Shown piece by piece: positions 1 to 10,002 of a stretch of DNA of 64,000 nt. The notes beneath the pieces were generated by a model that saw nothing but the letters and a program-made list of their open reading frames with translations, made no database searches and was not told the DNA's origin. This DNA comes from Opitutales bacterium (lineage in GTDB: Bacteria; Verrucomicrobiota; Verrucomicrobiia; Opitutales; Seribacteraceae), in assembly GCA_028042835.1 (NCBI GenBank), contig JAOFOL010000001.1, positions 1 through 64,000 of the forward strand, written 5' to 3'. Within the stretch, counting starts at the first letter, position 1, and each line of letters begins with the position of its first letter. The translations under genes and the position numbers were made by a program.

Positions 1-1442
1 AATGATTCAATGCCTTGGCCAGAGTTATTTGACCTTCCCTTGATGCGACCTTTGCGTAAAAAGCCATCGTAATGTCTTTGCAATAAAAATGTTTCGATTT
101 GTCTCATGGTATCCAAGACTACACCAACAATAATAAGCATACCAGTGCCTCCGAAAAATGTGGCAACATTGTAAGAAACGTTCGCAGTTTTAAATATAAA
201 ATCTGGGAAGACGGCAATAACAGTTAAAAATATAGCACCTGCTAATGTTAAGCGTGTCATTACAAAATCTAAAAATTTAGCCGTATGATCCCCAGGCCGA
301 ACGCCAGGCACATAACCACCGTTCTTTTTCAAATCATCTGCAATCTGCACTGGTTTGAACATTATAGATACCCAGAAGTAACTAAACACTAGGATAAGTC
401 CTCCATAAACTAGGTAATAGACCCATCCCCTACTAGCGAAAACATTAGCGAGATCAATAGCCCAGTCTTGCTCAAAAGCTGCGCCAAAAGTACGGAGAAG
501 TTGTGCCGGGAACATTAAAATAGCACTTGCAAAGATGACAGGCATAACTCCAGCATAATTAACTTTAAGGGGTAAAAATGAACTTTGTCCTCCAAAAACT
601 TTTCGACCAACCATTCGTTTGGCATACTGAACTGGAATTTTACGCTGTGCCTGTGTCACGGCAATAATACCAGCAACAACTATTAGGAATAACCCTACCA
701 TAAGTACGCCTTTTAATATCACTAGGTTATCTCCGTCAGGCGCTAGGAAAATTAACGCATAAGCGTCCGATAATGCTTTTGGTAAATCAGCGAGGATCCC
801 AACAGTTATCAATAAAGAAATACCGTTACCGATCCCTCTCTGTGTAATCTGCTCCCCCAACCACATGAGAATCAAAGAATCCGTGGTTAAGAAAATGATT
901 GTATTAAATAAAAAAAGAGTCGAAGAACCTGCTATGACAATGGGTCCAAGAGGATTACCATCAAGCCCAATTTCTGCTGGATTAAAACCCTGAATTAAAC
1001 TTCCCGGACTGTCTCGTAGGGCAACAGCCAAAAGTCCACCCTGGACCAGACAAATAAAAATCGTCAGGTATCGTGTATACTGAGCTATTTTTTGCCTACC
1101 AGGTTCACCCTCCTGTTGAAGTCTTGCTAAGGTAGGAAAGACTGCTCCCATAAGTTGCATTATGATGGACGCACTAATGTAAGGCATAATGCCAAGTGCA
1201 AAAAGAGCCCCATTAAGGAGTGCTCCACCAGTGAACATATTATAAAACCCTAATATATCATTTCCTTCAGATTCACTACGAGTTGATTCTCTAAGCTCGA
1301 AGAATTCTTTGATAGGTGCAGGATCTACTCCAGGAAGAGGAATATTAGCTCCAACTCTAGCGATAAATAACAAAGCTAAGGTAAAGAAAATCTTTTGCCT
1401 TAATTCAGGTATTTTTAAAGAGTTTGTAAAAGCTGATAACAT
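1..1442 (-). CDS. secY: Preprotein translocase subunit SecY (partial, runs off left edge)
   Basis: Reverse-complement translation from the ATG at 1442 gives MLSAFTNSLKIPELRQKIFFTLALLFIARVGANIPLPGVDPAPI..., typical SecY N-terminus; lies downstream of rplO as in spc operons. Confidence 0.95.
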   Translation of the reverse strand, partial: MLSAFTNSLKIPELRQKIFFTLALLFIARVGANIPLPGVDPAPIKEFFELRESTRSESEGNDILGFYNMFTGGALLNGALFALGIMPYISASIIMQLMGAVFPTLARLQQEGEPGRQKIAQYTRYLTIFICLVQGGLLAVALRDSPGSLIQGFNPAEIGLDGNPLGPIVIAGSSTLFLFNTIIFLTTDSLILMWLGEQITQRGIGNGISLLITVGILADLPKALSDAYALIFLAPDGDNLVILKGVLMVGLFLIVVAGIIAVTQAQRKIPVQYAKRMVGRKVFGGQSSFLPLKVNYAGVMPVIFASAILMFPAQLLRTFGAAFEQDWAIDLANVFASRGWVYYLVYGGLILVFSYFWVSIMFKPVQIADDLKKNGGYVPGVRPGDHTAKFLDFVMTRLTLAGAIFLTVIAVFPDFIFKTANVSYNVATFFGGTGMLIIVGVVLDTMRQIETFLLQRHYDGFLRKGRIKGRSNNSGQGIES

Positions 1443-1463
1443 GAGAAATTAGGGTAGAATTTA

Positions 1464-1898
1464 TTATTCTGAGATAAACTCACCGCCCGAAGCTTCGATC
1501 TTGGCCTTAGCGGATGTAGAAATTAAGTCTACATTTACCTTGAATGCTTTCGTTACTTCTCCATCGCCTAAAAGTTTAATACGGGTTGCATTAGGTCTTA
1601 CTAAGCCAGCAGCTTTCAAGGAATCTTTATCAACAATATCTCCGGGAATTTTTTCTAAATCTCCTAAATTTACAATAGCGCATGGCTTTCTGAATCTCGC
1701 TTGGCTGAAACCTCTTTGAGGAAGTTTTCTAAACAATGGCATCTGGCCACCCTCAAAACCGGCACGTAAGGAGTAACCAGAGCGAGAAGCGGCTCCGTTA
1801 TGACCACGGCAACATGTTTTCCCGTGACCATTACCCTCACCACGACCAAGTCTTTTCTTTCCGCGATTAGGGCCTTTTGGTAAATTTGATTCAATCAT
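1464..1898 (-). CDS. rplO: 50S ribosomal protein L15
   Basis: GRGEGNGHGKTCCRGHNGAASRSGYSLRAGFEGGQMPLFRKLPQRGF is the L15 signature; spc operon position. Confidence 0.97.
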   Translation of the reverse strand: MIESNLPKGPNRGKKRLGRGEGNGHGKTCCRGHNGAASRSGYSLRAGFEGGQMPLFRKLPQRGFSQARFRKPCAIVNLGDLEKIPGDIVDKDSLKAAGLVRPNATRIKLLGDGEVTKAFKVNVDLISTSAKAKIEASGGEFISE

Positions 1899-1914
1899 AA
1901 TATTTGCTTAAAAT

Positions 1915-2493
1915 TTATTCAGAAGGGATTTCAACTGTAACGGGTGGTTGCGACACTTCATTTGTAAAAGCAGGCCCAGAAACTGTTTCGCCACGAATTT
2001 CAGAAATCTCCCTGGCAGTACGAAGTTGAAGTAGACCATCCATAGTCGCAGAAACGACTGATAAGTGGTTGTTAGAACCAAGAGATTTTGAAAGTACATT
2101 TTTCACCCCTGCTGCCTCAAGTACAGCTCGGACACCTCCTCCAGCAATAATACCAGTTCCTTGTCTTGCTGGTCTAAGCATAACTTTCCCACCATCGTGT
2201 GTACCTAAAACAGGGTGGGGGGGAGTGTCGCCAGAAATGGACACCTTTTGCATTGCTTTTTTCGCTTGGTCTGTGCCTTTACGAATAGCATCCGGGACCA
2301 TTTGTGCTTTGCCATATCCGAAACCAACATTGCCAGCTTGATCTCCAACTACCACAAGGGCAGCAAAGCTAAATCTACGACCACCCTTAACTACTTTAGC
2401 ACAACGATTGATATGAACAACTTTTTCAAAAAGTTCAGGTTCACCATCGTCCACTACTTCTTTTTTTGATTTCCTATGGGGTTTTCTCATCAT
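1915..2493 (-). CDS. rpsE: 30S ribosomal protein S5
   Basis: VVKGGRRFSFAALVVVGDQAGNVGFGYGKA; spc operon position. Confidence 0.97.
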   Translation of the reverse strand: MMRKPHRKSKKEVVDDGEPELFEKVVHINRCAKVVKGGRRFSFAALVVVGDQAGNVGFGYGKAQMVPDAIRKGTDQAKKAMQKVSISGDTPPHPVLGTHDGGKVMLRPARQGTGIIAGGGVRAVLEAAGVKNVLSKSLGSNNHLSVVSATMDGLLQLRTAREISEIRGETVSGPAFTNEVSQPPVTVEIPSE

Positions 2494-2849
2494 TAAAATT
2501 TTATGTTCTTTGAACGAAGACTGTCGGCAAATATTTTAACACAGCCATGATATTTTCTTCCTGCACGATCAAACACGATAGTACTAACGCCGCTCTTCAC
2601 GAGTGAATCTCCAAAATCATTACCAAGCTTTTCAGCACCAGCTAGATTGGGAAGGAGAGTCTTGTGATCCGAGGAATTTGTTGATGCCGCAGCTAATGTA
2701 TGACCTTTTACATCATCGATACACTGAGCGTGTATATTTTTATTAGTAAAACGTACAGTAACTCTAGGTCTTAAAGCCGTGCCTGCAACTTTCTTTCTGA
2801 TTCTCCACCTACGCTTCTGAGCAAGATTTCTTTTCTTCGATAAATTCAT
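2493..2849 (-). CDS. rplR: 50S ribosomal protein L18
   Basis: GTALRPRVTVRFTNKNIHAQCIDD...SDHKTL...FDRAGRKYHGCVKIFADSLR. Confidence 0.95.
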   Translation of the reverse strand: MNLSKKRNLAQKRRWRIRKKVAGTALRPRVTVRFTNKNIHAQCIDDVKGHTLAAASTNSSDHKTLLPNLAGAEKLGNDFGDSLVKSGVSTIVFDRAGRKYHGCVKIFADSLRSKNIKF

Positions 2850-2868
2850 AATAAAATTTGACTAGCTA

Positions 2869-3405
2869 TTAAGCTGACTTTTTACCTTCTTTTCTCCGTA
2901 CATATTGTCCAACAATACGAACACCTTTACCTTTGTATGGTTCAACCGGATAGTAACTTTTGATTTCAGCAGCTAATTGACCTACCTTCTGTTTATCAGG
3001 ACCTTCAACAAGAATTTTAACATTGTCAGAAACCACGACCGAAACCCCAGTAGGAATTGGGTGTTCAATCGGATGGGAATATCCTAATTCCAAATCAATC
3101 AAATTACCTTTAACAGTTGCACGAAAGCCCACGCCTTCAATCAATAAATTCTTAGTGAAATTTTTAGTTACACCTTGAACCATATTCGCGATCAACGAGC
3201 GTGTTGTACCAAAAATAGCCTTTGAATTCCGTGTTTCTATTACTTGCGAAACAGTAACAGTATTACTTTCTACATTTACATTTACTAAAGGAGAGATGTT
3301 TTGGGTAAGTTCTCCTTTGGGCCCTTTCACTAAGACCGTTCCGTTGTCAACGGTAACAGTTACGCTTGAAGGCACGTCTACGGGTAATTTTCCTATTCTA
3401 CTCAT
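2869..3405 (-). CDS. rplF: 50S ribosomal protein L6
   Basis: MSRIGKLPVDVPSSVTVTVDNGTVLVKGPKGEL...; start trimmed from ORF 3426 to MSRIGK. Confidence 0.97.
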   Translation of the reverse strand: MSRIGKLPVDVPSSVTVTVDNGTVLVKGPKGELTQNISPLVNVNVESNTVTVSQVIETRNSKAIFGTTRSLIANMVQGVTKNFTKNLLIEGVGFRATVKGNLIDLELGYSHPIEHPIPTGVSVVVSDNVKILVEGPDKQKVGQLAAEIKSYYPVEPYKGKGVRIVGQYVRRKEGKKSA

Positions 3406-3419
3406 TTCTAAAATAATTA

Positions 3420-3818
3420 CTACCAAACACTACAAAGTAATTCTCCGCCTAACTTGTTTTTCCGTGCTGAACGGTCGTCCATGATACCTTTTGGTGTGCT
3501 AAGTATTGAAATACCTAAACCTCCAAGAATTCTCGGGATTTCACGATAACCGCAATAAGATCTACGGCCGGGTTTACTGACACGAGATAATCCACGAATA
3601 GCATGCTCACCTTTAACATATTTCAAATGAATTTCGAGATGCTTAACTCCTTTATCAGATTCAATTTCAGAAAAATTTCCAACAAATCCACGATCTCTAA
3701 GGATAGTAGCTATGCCTGATCTTAGATTGGAATGAGGATATTCACATGTAGTTTTTCCAGCACTTCCAGCATTTCGGATTACGGTTATAAAATCCCCTAT
3801 AGTATCGTGTACAGCCAT
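3420..3818 (-). CDS. rpsH: 30S ribosomal protein S8
   Basis: MAVHDTIGDFITVIRNAGSAGK...STPKGIMDDRSARKNKLGGELLCSVW; start trimmed from ORF 3938 (upstream part overlaps rpsN). Confidence 0.95.
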   Translation of the reverse strand: MAVHDTIGDFITVIRNAGSAGKTTCEYPHSNLRSGIATILRDRGFVGNFSEIESDKGVKHLEIHLKYVKGEHAIRGLSRVSKPGRRSYCGYREIPRILGGLGISILSTPKGIMDDRSARKNKLGGELLCSVW

Positions 3819-3843
3819 TTTTAAATAAAGTTTAAGATTGAAA

Positions 3844-4149
3844 TTACCAAGATGCTTTGATGATGCCTGGCATTTTTCCCTGCAAAGCAAGTTCCCGGAA
3901 AGTAATTCTGGACAAGCCAAATTTTCTAATAGTTGCACGAGGCCTTCCTGTCAAAGTACAGCGATTGACTAACCTTACAGGTGAGGAGTTTTTGGGCAAC
4001 TTATCTAACTTAGATTGAGCTAGGTAAAATTCTTCTTCGTTTGTTTCCGAATTTGACAAGATCTTCTTAAGTTCTGCTCTTTTAGTAGCATACCGAGCAA
4101 CAAGACGCTCCCTTTTGATATTACGATGAATTACGGATTTTTTGGCCAT
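3844..4149 (-). CDS. rpsN: 30S ribosomal protein S14 (long form, lacks the zinc ribbon CxxC motifs)
   Basis: [21 protein letters not shown]...[40 protein letters not shown]. Confidence 0.96.
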   Translation of the reverse strand: MAKKSVIHRNIKRERLVARYATKRAELKKILSNSETNEEEFYLAQSKLDKLPKNSSPVRLVNRCTLTGRPRATIRKFGLSRITFRELALQGKMPGIIKASW

Positions 4150-4160
4150 GATAAAATAAT

Positions 4161-4730
4161 TTAAGCTGCCGCTTGTTCTGAAGATGTTGATTTTTTTCTG
4201 AATGGTACACCAAGCAATTTAAGTAGTTCGGTACCTTCCTCGTCTGAACTAGCGGTTGTAACGATAGAAATGTCCATGCCAGTGTTTACTCTTTGTCTTT
4301 CAACATTAATTTCAGGGAATATACTATGATCAATTATTCCCAATGTATAATTACCCTGTCCGTCTAACTTCGAAGGAACACCTCTAAAATCGCGAATGTT
4401 AGGTAAAGCAATCGCAATTAATCGTAGTAGAAAATCCCACATTTGATTACCGCGCAATGTGACTTTAATACCAACTGGCATACCATGTCTGAGCTTGAAA
4501 TTCGATACACTCATTTTGGCTTTAACAACGACAGGCGACTGACCTGATAAAGATGCGATATCCTTACGAAGTTCTATCACACCGTTTTTATCCATTTCAG
4601 CTCCGAATGCACTGTTGATTACAACTTTATCAACTTTAGGGACTTGGTGGATATTTGTATAACCCAATGATTTCCTAAGTGCCGGAACCACATCATTGAG
4701 ATAAGTAAGTTTAAGTGCTGGTACGCTCAT
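4161..4730 (-). CDS. rplE: 50S ribosomal protein L5
   Basis: [18 protein letters not shown]...[15 protein letters not shown]...[20 protein letters not shown]. Confidence 0.97.
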   Translation of the reverse strand: MSVPALKLTYLNDVVPALRKSLGYTNIHQVPKVDKVVINSAFGAEMDKNGVIELRKDIASLSGQSPVVVKAKMSVSNFKLRHGMPVGIKVTLRGNQMWDFLLRLIAIALPNIRDFRGVPSKLDGQGNYTLGIIDHSIFPEINVERQRVNTGMDISIVTTASSDEEGTELLKLLGVPFRKKSTSSEQAAA

Positions 4731-4745
4731 TATAAAGTAGTAGTT

Positions 4746-4967
4746 TTAGACCTTCTTAACATTGGAGTAGTGAATGGAGGCTTCACGCTCAACGATTGAA
4801 CCCTGGGGATTATCTTGCGTTTTACGCTCATGTTTTTTGGTCATATTAATTCCTTCCACAAGGACTCGGTTCTTTTCGCGTAAAACTTGTAGAATTTTAC
4901 CCTTACTCCCCTTATCGTCACCAGTAATAACGATGACTTCGTCTCCTTTTCTTAAATTATTTGACAT
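4746..4967 (-). CDS. rplX: 50S ribosomal protein L24
   Basis: LRKGDEVIVITGDDKGSKGKILQVLREKNRVLVEGINMTKKHE (KOW motif). Confidence 0.95.
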   Translation of the reverse strand: MSNNLRKGDEVIVITGDDKGSKGKILQVLREKNRVLVEGINMTKKHERKTQDNPQGSIVEREASIHYSNVKKV

Positions 4968-4968
4968 A

Positions 4969-5331
4969 TTATAAAACCTCCGGTGCTAGTGAAATAATTT
5001 TCATATATTTTTGCCTTAGTTCACGTGCAACAGGTCCGAAAATTCGGGTACCCTTTGGTGTCCCGTCATCATTCACTATAACAACTGCATTCTCATCGAA
5101 TCTAAGGTAACTACCATCGACTCTACGAAGTGCCGATTTAGTACGAACTACAACAGCCCTCACTACAGTACCCTTTTTGACGGATGCTTCCGTGGAACTT
5201 TCCTTTACATGACATACAATGATGTCACCGACTGATGCAGTCTTCTTATTTTGTCCGATTCTGCGAATCATTCGAACTTTCTTAGCACCGGTATTATCAG
5301 CGACTTCTAACCTACTTAATAACTGTATCAT
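4969..5331 (-). CDS. rplN: 50S ribosomal protein L14
   Basis: [26 protein letters not shown]...[13 protein letters not shown]. Confidence 0.97.
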   Translation of the reverse strand: MIQLLSRLEVADNTGAKKVRMIRRIGQNKKTASVGDIIVCHVKESSTEASVKKGTVVRAVVVRTKSALRRVDGSYLRFDENAVVIVNDDGTPKGTRIFGPVARELRQKYMKIISLAPEVL

Positions 5332-5335
5332 GATG

Positions 5336-5608
5336 TTACAAAGTTGGGGCTTTTTCCAAAACCTCTATAACTCTCCACCTTTTCAACTTACTCATAGGCC
5401 TTGTTGCTGTAATACGGACTTTGTCTCCAATATTAGAATCGTTTTTTTCGTCGTGAACATGAACAGTTGTCTTACGGCGAATTTCTTTTTTATAAAGAGG
5501 GTGAGGAGTCTTATATTCATAAACAACTTTAATGGATTTGTCTCCAGTCTTAGACCTTACTACTCCAATAAGTTCTTTACGAGTATTCCTGATAATGTCC
5601 TGAGTCAT
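5336..5608 (-). CDS. rpsQ: 30S ribosomal protein S17
   Basis: [42 protein letters not shown]; operon position. Confidence 0.93.
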   Translation of the reverse strand: MTQDIIRNTRKELIGVVRSKTGDKSIKVVYEYKTPHPLYKKEIRRKTTVHVHDEKNDSNIGDKVRITATRPMSKLKRWRVIEVLEKAPTL

Positions 5609-5613
5609 GAAAA

Positions 5614-5829
5614 TTAAACGTTGGATGGGGTTGCGTTATGTATTTGGTTAATCAAAGTCAAAATCCTTGCACGATCTCGGCGTAGTTCTTTGATAACATG
5701 TGGCCGTTCTACCTGACCTGTTTGTTTGCGAACTTGAAGCTTGAAAAGTTCTTCGCCTAATTCACGAAACTTTTTACTCAGTTCAGGCAGAGATAAATCC
5801 TTCAATTCAGAGATTTTCATAATAAACAA
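5614..5829 (-). CDS. rpmC: 50S ribosomal protein L29
   Basis: MKISELKDLSLPELSKKFRELGEELFKLQVRKQTGQ; operon position. Confidence 0.93.
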   Translation of the reverse strand: MFIMKISELKDLSLPELSKKFRELGEELFKLQVRKQTGQVERPHVIKELRRDRARILTLINQIHNATPSNV

Positions 5830-6252
5830 TTAAAAGGAATTTTGGCGGGTTACTAAGCGACAACGAAAAGGAAGCTTTGAATCAGCAAGTCCGAGTGCTT
5901 CTCTTGCTAAACTGATCGAACAACCAGCAATTTCAAATAGAACATGACCAGGTTTGATGACTGCAACCCAATGATCAACAGGCCCCTTACCCTTACCTTG
6001 CCTTGTTTCTGCTGGCTTTTTGGTAACGGGCTTATGGGGGAATACTCGAATCCAGACTTTTCCCTTACGTTTCAAATGTCTATTGATCGCTACCCGAGCC
6101 GCTTCGATCTGATTAGATGTCATACGACCTCTAGTTAAAGATTGAATACCAAACTCACCAAAGGAGACTGTGTTTCCCCGTGAAGCTACTCCACGCACAC
6201 GACCTTTGTGTACTTTTCTGTACTTAGTTCTTGATGGTAATAATTTAGGCAT
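5830..6252 (-). CDS. rplP: 50S ribosomal protein L16
   Basis: [21 protein letters not shown]...[25 protein letters not shown]. Confidence 0.97.
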   Translation of the reverse strand: MPKLLPSRTKYRKVHKGRVRGVASRGNTVSFGEFGIQSLTRGRMTSNQIEAARVAINRHLKRKGKVWIRVFPHKPVTKKPAETRQGKGKGPVDHWVAVIKPGHVLFEIAGCSISLAREALGLADSKLPFRCRLVTRQNSF

Positions 6253-6264
6253 AGTAAATTTTGA

Positions 6265-6900
6265 TTAGAAAAGTTTGTCTTCTTCTTTAAGGCAGATCCA
6301 GCACTTGATACCAATTATGCCATAAACGGTGTTAGCTTCCACAAGTCCGTAATCGATGTTTTCCCTCAAAGTGTGCAATGGTACACGACCCTCACGTAAC
6401 TGTTCTGTACGAGCGATATCGGCACCTGCCAAACGACCAGCACATTGAATACGAATTCCTTCAGCACCCATAGACATAGTTGTTTGAACCGCCTTCTTCA
6501 TAGCACGCCGAAATGCAATTCGTCTTTCAAGTTGCAAAGCGACATTTTCTGCTACTAAGGAAGCAACTAAGTCAGGTTTTTTAATCTCCTGAATTTCTAA
6601 TCGAATATCTTTACCCACGGTCTTATTGAGAGTTTCTTTAAGGGAATCTAGTTCTTGTCCTTTTCTCCCAATAACAATTCCTGGTCTTGCAGTCCAAATT
6701 GTCACACGAGTTCTAGTCGATGCTCTCTCGATAACAATTCTTGGTACAGAGGCATATCGTAATTTTTTTTCCAAGAAACCACGGATCATATTATCTTCAG
6801 CCATGAACTTGGAGTAATCATTTTTATTTGCGTACCACCGAGCACTCCAGTTGCGCCTGACGCCTAATCTAAAACCAATTGGATTTACTTTCTGTCCCAT
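6265..6900 (-). CDS. rpsC: 30S ribosomal protein S3
   Basis: MGQKVNPIGFRLGVRRNWSARWYANK...RPGIVIGRKGQELDSL (KH domain). Confidence 0.97.
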   Translation of the reverse strand: MGQKVNPIGFRLGVRRNWSARWYANKNDYSKFMAEDNMIRGFLEKKLRYASVPRIVIERASTRTRVTIWTARPGIVIGRKGQELDSLKETLNKTVGKDIRLEIQEIKKPDLVASLVAENVALQLERRIAFRRAMKKAVQTTMSMGAEGIRIQCAGRLAGADIARTEQLREGRVPLHTLRENIDYGLVEANTVYGIIGIKCWICLKEEDKLF

Positions 6901-6902
6901 AA

Positions 6903-7238
6903 TTATACTTCGTCGCTAAGGGTTATACGGATATGACTCATGCGTTTCTTGTAAGGATGCGCAGAACCTCTGGCAGTAGGACGAAAGCGCTTTAGCGCTG
7001 GACCCTCTTCCACTATCGCTTCGCTTATGAAAAGATCATCCGCGTTTAAATTATTATTGTTTTCTGCATTTGCCATTGCTGACTGTAATGTCTTTGCTAG
7101 TAATCTTGCTGCTTTGCGTGGTATGTATTTCAGTAGCGATGCAGCTTCTCCCGCTTTACGACCAGGTAATATACGAGATACTTCCCTTGCCTTTTTAGGA
7201 GAGATTCTAGCGTACTTTGAATAAGCTTTAACTTGCAT
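6903..7238 (-). CDS. rplV: 50S ribosomal protein L22
   Basis: YARISPKKAREVSRILPGRKAGEAASLLKYIPRKAARLLAKTLQSA...RFRPTARGSAHPYKKRMSHI. Confidence 0.96.
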   Translation of the reverse strand: MQVKAYSKYARISPKKAREVSRILPGRKAGEAASLLKYIPRKAARLLAKTLQSAMANAENNNNLNADDLFISEAIVEEGPALKRFRPTARGSAHPYKKRMSHIRITLSDEV

Positions 7239-7243
7239 CGTAA

Positions 7244-7513
7244 CTATTTCTGAGTGTGAGGGTTGTGAGACTTGAAAGTACGAGTCGCAGAAAATTCACC
7301 GAGTTTATGACCAACCATGTTTTCAGTAACATACACCGGAAGAAAACTCTTACCATTGTGGACGGTAAAATTTAAACCTACAAAATCAGGGGTAATAGTA
7401 GACTTTCTAGACCAAGTCTTAATAGGTTTGCGATCTCCATTGTTTTGAGCGTTGGTGACTTTTTTCATCAAGCTCGGTTCTACATAGAATCCTTTTTTAA
7501 TCGATCTTGTCAT
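7244..7513 (-). CDS. rpsS: 30S ribosomal protein S19
   Basis: [19 protein letters not shown]...[50 protein letters not shown]. Confidence 0.97.
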   Translation of the reverse strand: MTRSIKKGFYVEPSLMKKVTNAQNNGDRKPIKTWSRKSTITPDFVGLNFTVHNGKSFLPVYVTENMVGHKLGEFSATRTFKSHNPHTQK

Positions 7514-7519
7514 GAGAAA

Positions 7520-8359
7520 TTATTTAATTCGACGACCATTACGGCGTACAAGTATTTGAGAGTTGGATGGTTTAGATTTTTTTCGTGTGGGGAACCCTTT
7601 TGATAATTGCCCCCAAGGAGATGAAGGATGACCGCCACCAGATGTCCTGCCTTCACCGCCACCCATTGGGTGATCAACTGGATTCATTGCGACACCACGA
7701 ACTCGGGGGCGTCTTCCAAGCCAGCGATTTCTACCAGCCTTTCCTATAGAAGCTTTTTCATGACTCCCGTTACCAACTTCTCCAATTGTTGCTAAGCAAC
7801 TTGATTTTACTAAGCGAATTTCACCGCTAGGAAGTTTAATTGATGCTTCATCGCCATCTACAGTAACTAAACGAATAGAAGAACCTGCGGTTCTTGCAAT
7901 CTTAGCACCAGCACCGGGTAACATCTCTACGCAATGAATTTTTGTGCCAAGAGGGAGATGATGCAACGGCATAGCATTACCGATTTTAAAATCAATTTTA
8001 TTTTTAGAACTTAACAGTTCATCTCCGACAACTACACCGTCAGCACAAGGAATATAAGTTTTTTCTCCATCTGAATATTCCAACAAAGCAATGTGTGCCG
8101 TGCGGTTTGGGTCATACTCAATCGCAATAACTTTAGCTAACTCGTCGAAACGATTTCTGCGGAAGTCAATCGTACGATAAAGGCGTTTGTGTCCACCACC
8201 TCTGCGACGAGAAGTTATACGTCCGTAGGTATTACGTCCTTTTTTTCTGTGGTGCCCTTTAGTTAAAGATTTTTCAGGCCGTTTTTTGGATACTTCAACC
8301 TTATTCTTAAAGTAGAATCTACCTGATGGAGTAACTGGTTTTTGTTGTAATATTGGCAT
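7520..8359 (-). CDS. rplB: 50S ribosomal protein L2
   Basis: GRITSRRRGGGHKRLYRTIDFRRNRF...RPRVRGVAMNPVDHPMGGGEGRTSGGGHPSSPWG. Confidence 0.98.
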   Translation of the reverse strand: MPILQQKPVTPSGRFYFKNKVEVSKKRPEKSLTKGHHRKKGRNTYGRITSRRRGGGHKRLYRTIDFRRNRFDELAKVIAIEYDPNRTAHIALLEYSDGEKTYIPCADGVVVGDELLSSKNKIDFKIGNAMPLHHLPLGTKIHCVEMLPGAGAKIARTAGSSIRLVTVDGDEASIKLPSGEIRLVKSSCLATIGEVGNGSHEKASIGKAGRNRWLGRRPRVRGVAMNPVDHPMGGGEGRTSGGGHPSSPWGQLSKGFPTRKKSKPSNSQILVRRNGRRIK

Positions 8360-8371
8360 GATAAATTCCGT

Positions 8372-8662
8372 TTACGCGAGGTCGATCGAATCACCTGCTT
8401 TTAACTTTACAATGGCCTTTTTTACATAAGTGGTATGACCAAGTTTATTTTTCCTCATGCGATCTCTTTTGCTCTTAGGTTTTACTATAAAAGTATTAAC
8501 ATTAAGAACAGTAACTCCAAAAGCGTTCTGCACAGCGTCTTTTACATTCCTTTTGGAAGATTTCATATCAACAGAAAAAACATATTGATTATGATTAGCG
8601 GAAAGCATTGTTGCTTTCTCAGTAAGCAAAGCTTCTTTAATAATTGATACTGATTCTTTCAT
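8372..8662 (-). CDS. rplW: 50S ribosomal protein L23
   Basis: IIKEALLTEKATMLSANHNQYVFSVDMKSSKRNVKDAVQNAFGVTVLNVNT; operon position. Confidence 0.94.
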   Translation of the reverse strand: MKESVSIIKEALLTEKATMLSANHNQYVFSVDMKSSKRNVKDAVQNAFGVTVLNVNTFIVKPKSKRDRMRKNKLGHTTYVKKAIVKLKAGDSIDLA

Positions 8663-9297
8663 TATGAATTACTAAGTTTGGTTAAGAGTGATTCAAATCC
8701 CTTAATACTGAATATTACTTTACTTGCTTGAACCAGATCAATAGGCCCCAAATCAGGCGAGGAACTAAGTTTTGCATATGAGAGATTGCGGCCTGCCAAT
8801 GTAAAATTTTGCGTGTGAGCATCAGAAACCAAAAGGAGTTTCTTGGAGTCTGGTACGATTTTATTAAGGATAATATTAAGATCTTTGGTCTTGGGCGTGT
8901 CCGCACTAAAATCTTCAATTACAAGTAGATTATTAGATTCAGCTTGATCAATCAACGCTCGCTGAAATGCGAGACGACGCATTTTCTTATTCAACTTTTG
9001 GGAGTAGGAACGAGGTTTTGGGCCGAAAACTACACCCCCGCCTCGACGCTGTGGTGCCCGCTTATCTCCTGCACGCCCAACCCCTAGTCCTTTCTGACGG
9101 AAAATTTTCTTTCCTGAACCAGAAACTTCCGAACGTAATTTTGTGGAAGCATTTCCCTGCCTCTGATTGGCCCGTACTGCTAGAATTACTTGCCTGAGGG
9201 CATCCGTTCCTTTTCCATCATCTAAGGACGGAAAATTATTTATCTCATGCTCACCGGACTCTGAACCATCTGATTTAAAAAGTTTAAATTTCATCAC
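8662..9297 (-). CDS. rplD: 50S ribosomal protein L4
   Basis: RANQRQGNASTKLRSEVSGSGKKIFRQKGLGVGRAGDKRAPQRRGGGVVFGPKPRSYSQKLNKKMRRLAFQRAL. Confidence 0.96.
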   Translation of the reverse strand: MMKFKLFKSDGSESGEHEINNFPSLDDGKGTDALRQVILAVRANQRQGNASTKLRSEVSGSGKKIFRQKGLGVGRAGDKRAPQRRGGGVVFGPKPRSYSQKLNKKMRRLAFQRALIDQAESNNLLVIEDFSADTPKTKDLNIILNKIVPDSKKLLLVSDAHTQNFTLAGRNLSYAKLSSSPDLGPIDLVQASKVIFSIKGFESLLTKLSNS

Positions 9298-9944
9298 TTG
9301 ATAGAGTTTTTAGTTTTTTTTGCAACGCGAACGGTAAGAATCGTACCCTTACTACCAGGAACACTGCCTTTGATTAACAATATGTTTTTCTCAGGAAGGA
9401 TTTTAACTAATTGCAGATTTTGCGTTGTTCTTTGAGCAGTACCTGTGTGACCTGGCATTTTTTTGTTTTTAAATACTCTTCCGGGCCACTGGCATAAACC
9501 ATATGATCCACCTCTACGGTGAAACATAGAACCGTGGGAGGCAGGACCTCCACCAAAGTTCCATCTTTTTACAACACCTTGAAAACCTTTACCCTTGGTT
9601 GTTGATATGACATCAACCGTTTTAATGTCATTAAAATTTTCTACTGTTATTGATCCGCCTTCGACATAGTCATGTGAGCCGATAATCCGTAGTTCTTGAG
9701 AAACATGTTGAACTTCAACATTAGCCTTCTTAGCTATCCCAACTTGACATTTATTAGGTTTATTTGGCTCCTTACCACGAGGATTATAGCCAATTTGCAC
9801 AGCCTGATAACCATCAGAAGAATCTGACTTAACCTGCAGTATTGGACAGGGTCCAGCTTCAATAATTGTGACAGGAACAAGTGTATTGTTCTCATCGTAC
9901 ACTTGGCTCATGCCAAGTTTTTTTCCTATTATTTCTAAGTTCAT
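9294..9944 (-). CDS. rplC: 50S ribosomal protein L3
   Basis: IGKKLGMSQVYDENNTLVPVTIIEAGPCPILQVK...KGKGFQGVVKRWNFGGGPASHGSMFHRRGGS. Confidence 0.97.
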   Translation of the reverse strand: MNLEIIGKKLGMSQVYDENNTLVPVTIIEAGPCPILQVKSDSSDGYQAVQIGYNPRGKEPNKPNKCQVGIAKKANVEVQHVSQELRIIGSHDYVEGGSITVENFNDIKTVDVISTTKGKGFQGVVKRWNFGGGPASHGSMFHRRGGSYGLCQWPGRVFKNKKMPGHTGTAQRTTQNLQLVKILPEKNILLIKGSVPGSKGTILTVRVAKKTKNSIK

Positions 9945-9945
9945 T

Positions 9946-9989
9946 CTTTAAGCGGCAGGTGACTATTGTCTTTGTAACCTGCTTTAAAG
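9946..9989 (-). promoter_or_regulatory. RNA hairpin in rpsJ-rplC spacer, ending 1 nt before the rplC start codon
   Basis: CTTTAA(9946-9951)+GCAGGT(9955-9960) complementary to ACCTGC(9977-9982)+TTAAAG(9984-9989); 16 nt loop, 3/1 internal loop. Confidence 0.55.
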
Positions 9990-10002
9990 GGGTTAATATA
10001 AT

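Noticed and set aside
1899-1914. Possible missed rpmD (L30) between rpsE and rplO
   Set aside because: Only 16 nt of space, so L30 is absent at this locus rather than unannotated.
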